DNA of 64,000 nucleotides from Streptomyces sp. CG4. GTDB taxonomy: Bacteria > Actinomycetota > Actinomycetes > Streptomycetales > Streptomycetaceae. The notes beneath the pieces are model-generated. The model had not been told where the DNA came from and searched no databases. It saw only the letters and a list, made by a program, of their open reading frames with translations. Below are positions 7,901 through 15,283 of this stretch, in pieces; within the stretch, counting starts at the first letter, position 1; each line of letters begins with the position of its first letter. The stretch spans positions 6,386,001 to 6,450,000 of the forward strand of contig NZ_CP163525.1 of NCBI RefSeq assembly GCF_041080655.1, given 5' to 3'. The translations under genes were made by a program, and so were the position numbers.

Positions 7901-9079
7901 ATGGCAGCAGGACGAGGGCGGCGCGCGAAGGCCGAGACGTTCACGGCCCGGTGCAAGATGCAGTGGCACCGGGTCCGCACCGGGCTGCGCAGAAGCGCCG
8001 TGGACTACTTCCGGGGCGACGGCTCCGACTGGATCGCCTTCGTCGGGCTGCTGCTCACCATCCCGCTCCTCATGGCCATGACTCTGGTCGACTCGGTGTG
8101 GTGCTCCCCGGCCACCCTGGTACTGCCGATCATCGCGGGCGGCCTGCTGCTGCGCCCCGCGAGCCTGCTCGGCCTCTACGCGGCCGGGGCCACGGCACTC
8201 ATCGTGGAGTCGGTACGGCTCGGCCCGTACACCGAAGGCCCCTCCCGCGTGACCCCCGGCGTGGTCCTCGTCGTGGCGGCCTGCGGCTTCTTCGGCCTGC
8301 TCACGGCCCAGTTCCGCAGCCGGGTCGGCGTGCCCTGGCGGCGCGGCGGCACCATGCTGTTCGACCTGCGTGAGCGGATCCGGGTGCAGAGCAAGCTGCC
8401 GAAGCTGCCGCAGGGCTGGCACCACGAGATGGCGCTGCGCCCGGCCGGCGGCCAGTCCTTCTCGGGCGACTTCGTGGTGGCCGCGCGCACGAACGGCGGC
8501 CGCACCCTGGAGGTCGTCCTCACGGACGTCTCCGGCAAGGGCATGGACGCGGGCTCCCGTGCCCTCCTCCTGTCCGGCGCCTTCGGCGGCCTGCTCGGCT
8601 CCCTGGCCCCGCACGCGTTCCTCCCCGCCGCGAACGGCTACCTGCTGCGCCAGGACTGGGACGAGGGGTTCGCCACCTCCATCCATCTCGTCCTGGACCT
8701 CGACTCCGGCGACTACGAGCTGTACTCCGCCGGCCATCCGCCCGGGCTCCAGCTGAGCGCGGGCAGCGGACGCTGGGAGGAGAAGGCCGCCGAGGGCCCG
8801 CTGCTCGGTGTCTACGACGGCGCCCAGTTCGACCCCGTGAAGGGCTCGCTGCGCCCGGGAGACGTTCTGATGCTCTTCACGGACGGTCTGGTGGAGACCT
8901 CCGACCGCGACATCGTCGAGGGCATCGACCGGCTCACCGGCGAGGCCGACCGCTATGTCGCCGGCGGCTTCCACGGGGCCGCCTGGCATCTCATCGAGGC
9001 GGTCGCCAGGGACGTCAACGACGACCGGGCCCTCCTGCTGATCTGCCGCCAGGCGTCGGCGGCCCAGGCGACGCGCTGA
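7901..9079 (+). CDS. SpoIIE-type PP2C serine phosphatase, membrane-anchored
   Basis: A 392-residue protein with a cationic N-terminus, three to four membrane segments (about residues 45-130) and a C-terminal SpoIIE/RsbU-like PP2C domain. Metal-binding motifs are visible: GGQSFSGDFV, EVVLTDVSGKGMDAG and LMLFTDGLVETSD, ending with NDDRALLLICR. Such enzymes dephosphorylate anti-anti-sigma factors, a large network in Streptomyces. No kinase or anti-sigma gene is adjacent. It immediately precedes the type VII locus, but a long control region separates them, so co-function is not implied. Confidence 0.9.
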   Translation: MAAGRGRRAKAETFTARCKMQWHRVRTGLRRSAVDYFRGDGSDWIAFVGLLLTIPLLMAMTLVDSVWCSPATLVLPIIAGGLLLRPASLLGLYAAGATALIVESVRLGPYTEGPSRVTPGVVLVVAACGFFGLLTAQFRSRVGVPWRRGGTMLFDLRERIRVQSKLPKLPQGWHHEMALRPAGGQSFSGDFVVAARTNGGRTLEVVLTDVSGKGMDAGSRALLLSGAFGGLLGSLAPHAFLPAANGYLLRQDWDEGFATSIHLVLDLDSGDYELYSAGHPPGLQLSAGSGRWEEKAAEGPLLGVYDGAQFDPVKGSLRPGDVLMLFTDGLVETSDRDIVEGIDRLTGEADRYVAGGFHGAAWHLIEAVARDVNDDRALLLICRQASAAQATR

Positions 9080-9170
9080 CGCCCATCGGGCGTCAAGGCG
9101 GTTCTTCGCCAAGGTTTGGTCATGGAAGTTTGCTGACTTTGTGACAGTGCGGACCCCAGCTTGGCCGGCC

Positions 9171-9200
9171 GATTCCGTAGTTGATACAGATGATTCCGTA
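9171..9200. promoter_or_regulatory. Direct repeat upstream of the ESX locus
   Basis: GATTCCGTA occurs at 9171-9179 and 9192-9200, spaced 21 bp (two helical turns), about 50 bp upstream of the first WXG100-type gene and its strong GGGGGAGG ribosome binding site. It is a candidate activator or repressor site at the head of the type VII cluster. Confidence 0.35.
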
Positions 9201-9249
9201 TGCGACACGAGCGGCACAGGCCGCGTGAGCCCGTACCGGGGGAGGTCAT

Positions 9250-9582
9250 ATGAAGTTCGACATGGGTGCGCAGACGTTGTCGACGTTGATGCGTGATTCG
9301 CGTGGGTCGAGTCAGGATCTGGGGACGTTGATCCGGCAGTTGGTGCAGGCGGCGGAGCCGTTGGAGGGGAAGTTCAACGGTGCGGGTCGTGCGGCGTTCG
9401 ATCAGTTCAAGGCGCGGGCGGACGGGATCGCGAAGGAGCTGAATGGGTCGCTGGGGGCGATCCTGGGTGGTCAGTCCGGGATGGACAGTGCGTTCAGTAC
9501 GGGTGACCAGGAGCAGGGTGACAACGCGAAGCGGCAGATGGGTTCGGCCAACTTCGACGCGGCGCGTTTCTCGGGCCGCTGA
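9250..9582 (+). CDS. WXG100-type type VII secretion protein
   Basis: A 110-residue, largely helical protein of WXG100/ESAT-6 size, the class that forms helical-hairpin dimers exported through or guiding export by the type VII machinery. The turn is FNGAGRAAFDQF (residues 40-51), so the classical W-x-G Trp is replaced by Phe. Helix-turn-helix spacing and length fit. A strong GGGGGAGG site precedes the ATG. It heads a run of three small helical proteins directly before the toxin. Codon use here is rich in G- and T-ending codons, unlike flanking genes. Confidence 0.8.
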   Translation: MKFDMGAQTLSTLMRDSRGSSQDLGTLIRQLVQAAEPLEGKFNGAGRAAFDQFKARADGIAKELNGSLGAILGGQSGMDSAFSTGDQEQGDNAKRQMGSANFDAARFSGR

Positions 9583-9620
9583 GTGTCTGTGCGTTTCGGA
9601 ACTTTTTCGGGGAGTGGTGT

Positions 9621-9938
9621 GTGATGGCGGGTGCGAATGCGGATCGTCGGTCGTACGACACGTCGGCGTCGGCGGATGTGCAGGGGAATCTCGCGGGGGT
9701 GATCGCTCAGTTGGAGACGGTCATCGGGGCGCGGGACAAGCAGGTGAAGAAGGCGATGGCGGACTTCACGGCGGATGGTGTGGCGGATGAGTACCACGGC
9801 AAGGAGCGTCGTTGGAATCATGCGTCGCAGGAGGTGCGGAACATCATTCATCTGCTGAAGACGACGATGGAGAAGAACGACTCGACGGCGCATTCGACGC
9901 TGGCGAGGGCGAAGTCCGCGGTGGACAACATCGGCTGA
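9621..9938 (+). CDS. WXG100-like ESAT-6 family protein
   Basis: A 105-residue helical-hairpin protein, second in the ESX locus. The turn region reads YHGKERRWNHASQEVRNIIHLL (residues 60-81 region), i.e. a Y-H-G turn in place of W-x-G. The start may be GTG 9621 or ATG 9624; GGGGAG at 9609-9614 suits both. With the 9250 protein it probably forms the heterodimeric secreted or targeting pair. Confidence 0.8.
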   Translation: MMAGANADRRSYDTSASADVQGNLAGVIAQLETVIGARDKQVKKAMADFTADGVADEYHGKERRWNHASQEVRNIIHLLKTTMEKNDSTAHSTLARAKSAVDNIG

Positions 9939-10019
9939 ACGGCGGTCTTGGCCGTGTGTTCCTGATCGCTTGTTCTTGATGGTTCGTGACGGCTGGGTGC
10001 CGGGTTCACGGGGGTGGGT

Positions 10020-10460
10020 ATGACGGGCTGGGATCTGCATCCGCAGGGCATCAATCATGTGCTGACGACGACGGAGAAGACGGCGTCGCATCTGGAGACG
10101 TACGCGAACGATTTCGGTAAGCATCTGCAGTCGGCGGCGTCGAGTGCGGGCACGATCTCCGCGGACGGCGGCTCCGGCGGTCACGGTGGTCATGGCGGTC
10201 ATGGCGGTCATGGCGGTCATGGCGGTCAGGGCAAGGGCGGCGGGAAGTCGTCGGGCGGTCTGGTGGCGTTGGCGTTGTCGCAGTATGCGGAGCGTGCGAC
10301 GAAGGACTTGCAGTTCATCGCGGCGCGGGCGGGTAAGTCGTTGCAGGGTGCGGTGGATGCGACGAAGGCGTACATGGACGGGGACGAGGCGATGGCCGCG
10401 CGTGCGCAGCGTGATGCGTCGATGCCCGGGGTGAAGATGCCGGGAGTGGGCCAGGCGTGA
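10020..10460 (+). CDS. DUF6507-like small ESX helper with Gly-His repeats
   Basis: A 146-residue protein with an N-terminal helical segment (WDLHPQGINHVLTTTEKTAS), a central run of Gly-Gly-His triplets at about residues 53-72 and a C-terminal amphipathic helix. It resembles a family I know as DUF6507, seen with streptomycete ESX loci. ATG 10020 is chosen because GGGGGTG precedes it; an in-frame GTG lies two codons earlier. Its stop overlaps the toxin start (GTGA), indicating translational coupling. I infer a targeting or chaperone role for the toxin, similar to the small partners of LXG toxins. Confidence 0.7.
   Translation: MTGWDLHPQGINHVLTTTEKTASHLETYANDFGKHLQSAASSAGTISADGGSGGHGGHGGHGGHGGHGGQGKGGGKSSGGLVALALSQYAERATKDLQFIAARAGKSLQGAVDATKAYMDGDEAMAARAQRDASMPGVKMPGVGQA
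10176..10238 (+). repeat. Seven-unit 9-bp tandem repeat coding Gly-Gly-His
   Basis: Seven consecutive units of GGCGGTCAT (first, second and last units variant) lie inside the helper gene and encode six GGH triplets and one GGQ. Units are nearly identical in DNA, so the tract probably varies in number by slippage. Confidence 0.9.
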
Positions 10461-13132
10461 TCAAGCCGGAGGAGATTCCTGAGTTCACTGGTGATCTGGA
10501 GCAGTTGGAGAAGGATTACGGTGCGCTGAAGAAGGATGCCGGGCTGGTCCGTTCCACGGGTGCGGATGTGCATGGGCAGTTCCAGAAGCTGCGGGGGTTC
10601 TATCAGGCTCCGGAGGCGGAGAAGCTGTTCGGCTCGACGCGGCCGGTGGCGGACCGTTCGGATGCGTTCGCCACGCATCTGGAGACGGTGTCGTCGGCGT
10701 TGTCGGGGTATGCGGCGGAGATCCGTCCGCTGGTGGCGAAGCTGAAGCAGCTCAGGCATGACGCGGTGGCGTTCGTCGACTCGGTCAAGGGTGATCACGA
10801 CTGGGAGTACGACGAGGACAAGGTCAAGAAGAACAACCAGCTCCGTGATGATGTGACGGCGGCGGTGGCGGCGTTCTGGGCGGCGGAGCGGACGTGCCAC
10901 AACAAGATCACGGCGATCTGGCACGGGACGCAGATGATCGCCGGGGATGGCTCCAACAAGTCGGACATGTACGGCTACAACGCTTCGGACCTGAAGGGTG
11001 CGAAGGGGTTGCCGTGGGGTGATCCGGTGGAGCAGAAGCACCACTGGTACGAGTTCGGGCACTGGGCGAAGTCGTTCCTGTGGGACGGCATCTGCGTGGA
11101 CGGGATCTGGGGCACGATCAAGGGCCTGGGCACCCTGGTCGGCGTCGATGGCTGGGATGCGATGAAGCAGGCCTGGAAGGGTCTGGCGCAGCTGGCGACG
11201 GCGCTGGAGTTCATGGCCAATCCGGTGACGGCGGCGGCGTTCTTGCTGGTGCCGGACAAATACATGCCCTCCTGGCTGCGTGAGTCGCGCAACACGATGA
11301 AGCAGACCGGTAAGGCGTTGCTGGCGTGGGACGAGTGGGGCAAGAACCCCGCGCGCGCCGCGGGTGGGGTCACCTTCAATGTGCTGACGACGGTGTTCAC
11401 CGGTGGTGAGGGTGCGGCGGTGGCGGGTGCGGGCAAGGCCGGCGCGGTGGCCAAGGCGATCTCGGTGGCGGGCAAGGTCGGCAGGGTCATCGACCCGATG
11501 ACGTACGTGATGAAGGGCGCCGGCGCCGGCCTGTCCAAGATCGGCGACATCGCCAAGAACATCAAGGGCATCGGGAAGATCGACCTCCCGACCCTTCCCG
11601 AGGGCTCCGTGCACATCCCCGAGGGCTCCGTGAACCTGCCCGGCGGCCATGTCCTGGATCCGAACGGAAATCTCCTCGACCACACCGGCAGCGTCGAGAC
11701 GACGACGATCCCGAAGGGAGCCGCCCCCGGGCTCCCGTCCCACTGGACCCTCCCGACCTCGGAACCGGCGTCCGTGGGCGTACCCCATGGGGCGGACAGC
11801 GCCGGCCACGGGGCCCTCCCGCACACGGCGGACGGTGTATACGGCGGCATGCCGTCGGCTGCGAACGACGGCATCCATGGCGGGATTCCCCAGCCCGTGA
11901 GCAACGGTGTCCACGGCGGGATGCCGCACGTCCCCGACAGCGGGATCCACGGCGGAATTCCGAACCCCGTCGACAACGGCATCCACGGCGGCATCCCGCA
12001 CGTGCCGGACAACGGGATCCACGCCGGGGTTCCCCACGTCCCGGACAACGGCATTCACGGTGGGATGCCGCATGTCCCGGACAGCGGCATTCACGGTGGC
12101 ATCCCGCACGGCGCGGGCGACGGGTTCTCCGCGGGTGAGCACGCCGGTACGACGCCTTCGGCGTGGTACCACGACGCCCCGACGGCTCCCGCGCACGATC
12201 TGCCGCACACCACCCCGCACGACACCCCGACCGCCCCGCACCCCGGCGGCCACGACGCCCCTGGCGTCGGCGGCCACCCGGACCACGGAGCCGGCCACGA
12301 CGGCGCCAGCCACGGGGGTCACGACGGCACTGGTCACGACGCCGGGCACGTCGGCGACCACGGCGGCCTCGGCCACGACGCGGCGGACATCGCCGGGCAC
12401 GACGGCGCCGACGCGGCTACGCCGGGGCACTCGGGGGTGCCGGGGCACGGTGGGGCCGGGGAGCCGTTCGAGTACAAGCCGTCCATGTCGGACGACGACT
12501 TCAACAACCTGGCCACCGACGCCGAGCGGCATGCGGCGGCCACGGCGGAACTGGAGCGGGGGACGAACCCCTGGCCCAGCAGTAGTAATGGCGCAGGGAA
12601 GGCGTACGGCGACGCGCACTGGAACGACTTCCTGGACAACCTCGACCCCAAGGCCAAGGATGCGCTGGAAAGGTACAGTAGTTTCTACTACAAGCACATC
12701 AATGGCCAGCTGCGAGATTTCGACCTGCACGGCCCCGCTGCGGCTCTCGAGCCCAGCGTCCAGGACATGGTCGACAACATGGACCGGGTCATGGGCGACC
12801 GCCCTGTGCCCGAAGACATCATGGTCGTCCGAGGCACCGGTATCGACCACCTCGATCTGACCTCGCCGTATGAGATGGTGGGCAACAGCTACCATGACGC
12901 TGGCTTTCTCTCCACGTCGCTCGGTAAGGACGCGGCTTTCAACTACAAGCCCGTGATCCTGCACTTGCGTGTGCCGAAGGGTGCACCCGCTCTGTGGATC
13001 GACCACATCTCTGTGAACAAGGGGGAGCGGGAGTTGCTCCTCGCTCGTGATACCCACTACCGGGTGACGCGCGTGTTCCAAGACACGACGGGTCAGTACC
13101 ACGCCTACGGAGAGGTACTGCCGAAGCCGTAA
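10457..13132 (+). CDS. Type VII polymorphic toxin with ADP-ribosyltransferase C-terminus
   Basis: An 891-residue secreted-toxin candidate. Residues 1-180 form a helical LXG/WXG-like delivery domain. Residues 200-370 include hydrophobic stretches. Residues 459-554 are eight 12-residue repeats (consensus NGIHGGMPHVPD), and about 569-668 form a His/Asp/Gly-rich linker. The C-terminus (about 675-891) carries the R-S-E triad of ADP-ribosyltransferases: Arg792 in VVRGTG, Ser819-Thr-Ser in FLSTSLG and Glu857-Arg-Glu859 in KGERELL. The ExE form suggests arginine modification. It starts at GTG overlapping the upstream stop. Codon use shifts from G/T-ending to C-ending codons near 11.55 kb, as if modules were joined. 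Candidate immunity genes follow. Confidence 0.85.
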   Translation: MIKPEEIPEFTGDLEQLEKDYGALKKDAGLVRSTGADVHGQFQKLRGFYQAPEAEKLFGSTRPVADRSDAFATHLETVSSALSGYAAEIRPLVAKLKQLRHDAVAFVDSVKGDHDWEYDEDKVKKNNQLRDDVTAAVAAFWAAERTCHNKITAIWHGTQMIAGDGSNKSDMYGYNASDLKGAKGLPWGDPVEQKHHWYEFGHWAKSFLWDGICVDGIWGTIKGLGTLVGVDGWDAMKQAWKGLAQLATALEFMANPVTAAAFLLVPDKYMPSWLRESRNTMKQTGKALLAWDEWGKNPARAAGGVTFNVLTTVFTGGEGAAVAGAGKAGAVAKAISVAGKVGRVIDPMTYVMKGAGAGLSKIGDIAKNIKGIGKIDLPTLPEGSVHIPEGSVNLPGGHVLDPNGNLLDHTGSVETTTIPKGAAPGLPSHWTLPTSEPASVGVPHGADSAGHGALPHTADGVYGGMPSAANDGIHGGIPQPVSNGVHGGMPHVPDSGIHGGIPNPVDNGIHGGIPHVPDNGIHAGVPHVPDNGIHGGMPHVPDSGIHGGIPHGAGDGFSAGEHAGTTPSAWYHDAPTAPAHDLPHTTPHDTPTAPHPGGHDAPGVGGHPDHGAGHDGASHGGHDGTGHDAGHVGDHGGLGHDAADIAGHDGADAATPGHSGVPGHGGAGEPFEYKPSMSDDDFNNLATDAERHAAATAELERGTNPWPSSSNGAGKAYGDAHWNDFLDNLDPKAKDALERYSSFYYKHINGQLRDFDLHGPAAALEPSVQDMVDNMDRVMGDRPVPEDIMVVRGTGIDHLDLTSPYEMVGNSYHDAGFLSTSLGKDAAFNYKPVILHLRVPKGAPALWIDHISVNKGERELLLARDTHYRVTRVFQDTTGQYHAYGEVLPKP
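11831..12118 (+). repeat. Eight 36-bp tandem repeats in the toxin linker
   Basis: Eight consecutive 36-bp units encode 12-residue repeats of the type N-G-I-H-G-G-[MI]-P-H-V-P-D. Units diverge at synonymous positions and alternate between HVPD and NPVD/QPVS endings, so the array is not freshly expanded. It forms a flexible spacer between the delivery and toxin domains. Confidence 0.9.
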
Positions 13133-13172
13133 CCTATCTGACGGCAGGCACAGATATGAGGAATGTGACTTC

Positions 13173-13577
13173 ATGAGCGGTGAACGACCGATCAATTCAC
13201 GCTTTGCCGAAGACATGAGATTCGTGGAGGTGCCCGGCGGTCCTGCGCGATACCGGGACAGGACTGACAAGCCGGTGCAGTACTTCACGGTCGTCGACAA
13301 GCAGAACGGCGCGGTCCTCGGATATGTATGGGGCAGTGACGAGGACGACGCCGCTGCGTATGTGCCAAGGCAGGCCGCCGGTCCCGTGGGGGCGAACGAG
13401 AGCATGTCCTGGATCAGTCGGCTGCGTGAAGCCAAGGCACGGGGTATTTGCCCGTCCCAAGCTCTCATCGAGTTCTTGGCCGGACCGGAGCCCGGTGGCA
13501 GGGGCCGTCCTCTGCCAGGTTCCCTCGCCGACGCCCCGAACGCCGCCGCGGTCGAAGCCCTCGCCAAGCAGGCCTGA
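13173..13577 (+). CDS. Candidate immunity protein to the ADP-ribosyltransferase toxin
   Basis: A 134-residue soluble protein with no family I recognise. It lies 40 bp after the toxin, where polymorphic toxin loci place the cognate immunity gene; GAGGA precedes the ATG. Residues 33-95 (KPVQYFTVVDKQNGAVLGYV, then a SWISRLREAKARG helix) match the first 80 residues of the next gene (HPVQYVAVETPDGEVVGYVW, then a SEKVAEVRKRGLP helix), so the two are paralogues. The immunity role is inferred only from position. Confidence 0.6.
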   Translation: MSGERPINSRFAEDMRFVEVPGGPARYRDRTDKPVQYFTVVDKQNGAVLGYVWGSDEDDAAAYVPRQAAGPVGANESMSWISRLREAKARGICPSQALIEFLAGPEPGGRGRPLPGSLADAPNAAAVEALAKQA

Positions 13578-13582
13578 CCCGC

Positions 13583-14293
13583 GTGAACCACCCCGTCCAG
13601 TACGTAGCGGTCGAGACCCCCGACGGTGAAGTCGTCGGGTACGTCTGGGCCGACTACACCGCAGGCACCCTTGAGTGGGCCCAGCGCGTCGCGACCGGCG
13701 TCGAGGGGTTCCGGCTCGGCCGGGAATGGTCGGAGAAGGTGGCGGAGGTCCGCAAGCGGGGCCTCCCCCTGGCCGGTGCGCTGACCGAGCTTGCCCGCGC
13801 CGCCGGCACCGGGCCCCCGCTCGACGCCTCCGGCCCGGACGTGGTCGAGGAACTCGCCCGCGCGGTCACCGAGGCCGACGACCGCCGGCTGCTCGCCCAG
13901 CTCGACCACGGCAACGCGCAGGCCTGGCAGGAACTGGCCGACGCCTACGCCGCCCTCACCGACGACGACCGCGTCGTCCGCTGGGGCGGCGGCGAGAAGA
14001 ACGCGAACGGGGCGATCCAGGTGGCGTTCCCGGTCTACAGCAGGCCGCTGTGGCGGGTCGTCACCGCACTGTGGGGCATCGGTGCCGTCACCCCGGAGCA
14101 CCATTTGAGCGCCAGCCCCGATCCCACGGCGCCGCCACGCGGGCGGCTCCGGCCCGCGGACGCCGTACGCGCCGCCACCCTCCTCGCGGCCGGCGAGCGC
14201 ATCAGCGAGGGGACGGTGGACGAGGCCGTGCGGTCCGGTCTGTTCGACGCCATGGTCGTCGCGCTCCTCGACCGGCACGCCGCGCAGAGCTAG
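13583..14293 (+). CDS. Second candidate immunity protein fused to DUF6508-like domain
   Basis: A 236-residue protein. The N-terminal half repeats the domain of the preceding gene. The C-terminal half (about residues 105-170: AWQELADAYAAL, VRWGGGEKNANG, VAFPVYSRPLWRVVTALWG) resembles DUF6508, a domain of unknown function common in actinobacteria. GTG 13583 is chosen because it lies 5 nt after the upstream stop and starts the paralogous domain at its first residue. It may be a second or broadened immunity factor, or a regulator. The function is not established. Confidence 0.65.
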   Translation: MNHPVQYVAVETPDGEVVGYVWADYTAGTLEWAQRVATGVEGFRLGREWSEKVAEVRKRGLPLAGALTELARAAGTGPPLDASGPDVVEELARAVTEADDRRLLAQLDHGNAQAWQELADAYAALTDDDRVVRWGGGEKNANGAIQVAFPVYSRPLWRVVTALWGIGAVTPEHHLSASPDPTAPPRGRLRPADAVRAATLLAAGERISEGTVDEAVRSGLFDAMVVALLDRHAAQS

Positions 14294-14428
14294 GACCTGG
14301 CCGCACAGGCCCGGGTGTGCAGGTTCTGCGGAGGTTTCCCCGCCGTTCCCGTCAGCCCGGCCGCCCCGGGTGTGCCGCCCGCGCATTCATGCTCTATGTT
14401 GCACGGGCAAAGTTAGGGGGACTCTGGA

Positions 14429-14911
14429 ATGCCGTACGACGGGCCGTCCACTCACGTCATGACGCTCGCCGAGGTCGAGGCCGTCGCCCGCGCCGCGCAC
14501 GCCGCGCAGCGGGACAAGGCAGGCCGGCCCTATGCCGAACACCTGCAGGCCGTCGCCGAAGGCGTACGTGCCCGCGGTGGCGGTGACGAACTCGTCGCCG
14601 CCGCCTGGCTGCACGACGCGGTCGAGGACGGCGTGCTGAGCGAGGAGTGGCTGGCCGCGGCCGCGCTCACGCCGCGCACCAAGGACGTCGTACGGGCCAT
14701 GACCAAACGGCCGGACGAGGAGCCGCGGGCGTACGCGGAGCGGATTCTGGCCACCCCGGGCGCACGGCTCGTCAAGGCGGCCGACCTCGCGCACAACGCC
14801 GACCCGCACCGGCTGGCCGTCCTCGACGAGCTCACCGCACGGCGGCTGACGCAGAAGTACGCCACCATGCGGCAGTACCTCGGCCTCACCGCCGAAACCT
14901 CCGACGACTGA
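14429..14911 (+). CDS. HD-domain hydrolase, RelA/SpoT-like
   Basis: A 160-residue single HD-domain protein. Metal ligands are visible as H37 region (AAHAAQRDKAGRPYAEHL), HD in WLHDAVEDG near residue 60 and KAADLAHNADP near residue 117. The arrangement matches the (p)ppGpp-hydrolase type HD fold of small alarmone hydrolases, but the substrate cannot be proved from sequence. It sits between the toxin module and the EccD gene with its own upstream AT-richer region, so it may not belong to the secretion system. Confidence 0.8.
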   Translation: MPYDGPSTHVMTLAEVEAVARAAHAAQRDKAGRPYAEHLQAVAEGVRARGGGDELVAAAWLHDAVEDGVLSEEWLAAAALTPRTKDVVRAMTKRPDEEPRAYAERILATPGARLVKAADLAHNADPHRLAVLDELTARRLTQKYATMRQYLGLTAETSDD

Positions 14912-14973
14912 CCCGCACTGACCCGCACTGACCCCCACCGACCCACAGAGAGCACAGGCACAGGACCAACTCA

Positions 14974-15267
14974 ATGGCACGGGACTACGACAGCCAGTTG
15001 CTGGAGTCGGTGGCGGTACGCCGGCGCCGGATGCGTGACGCGCTGCTCTTCGGCGCGCAGCGCGCCCGGCGCTCGGCGGACGAACGGCTCGGCAAGGTGT
15101 TCGCGGGCATCGCCATCGCGGCCGTACTGTGCGCCGGATGCGTCGGATGGTCCTTCCTGCAGCACACCCTGGCCAAGCAGAAGCAGCAGCAACAGCAGCA
15201 GGAACAGCAGTACGGCACCCCCTCCGCACAGCCGTCCTCGGCATCCTCGGCCTCAACTTCGCGATGA
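14974..15267 (+). CDS. Small single-TM protein of the ESX locus
   Basis: A 97-residue protein: a charged N-terminal cytoplasmic segment, one membrane helix (about residues 42-64, GKVFAGIAIAAVLCAGCVGW), then a Gln-rich stretch (KQKQQQQQQEQQYG) and a Ser-rich tail. It ends 16 nt before EccD. Function is unknown. Topology and position suggest an accessory subunit of the membrane complex. Confidence 0.7.
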   Translation: MARDYDSQLLESVAVRRRRMRDALLFGAQRARRSADERLGKVFAGIAIAAVLCAGCVGWSFLQHTLAKQKQQQQQQEQQYGTPSAQPSSASSASTSR

Positions 15268-15283
15268 TAGGTTCCGGTAAGTG

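Noticed and set aside
11831..12118. CRISPR-like regular repeats
   Set aside because: The 36-bp units are contiguous, in frame and encode 12-residue protein repeats; no spacers and no cas genes.
10226..14386. 1386-codon minus-strand open frame across the toxin locus
   Set aside because: Its composition is shadow-like (Arg/His/Val/Gly blocks) and the plus strand carries recognisable domains throughout.
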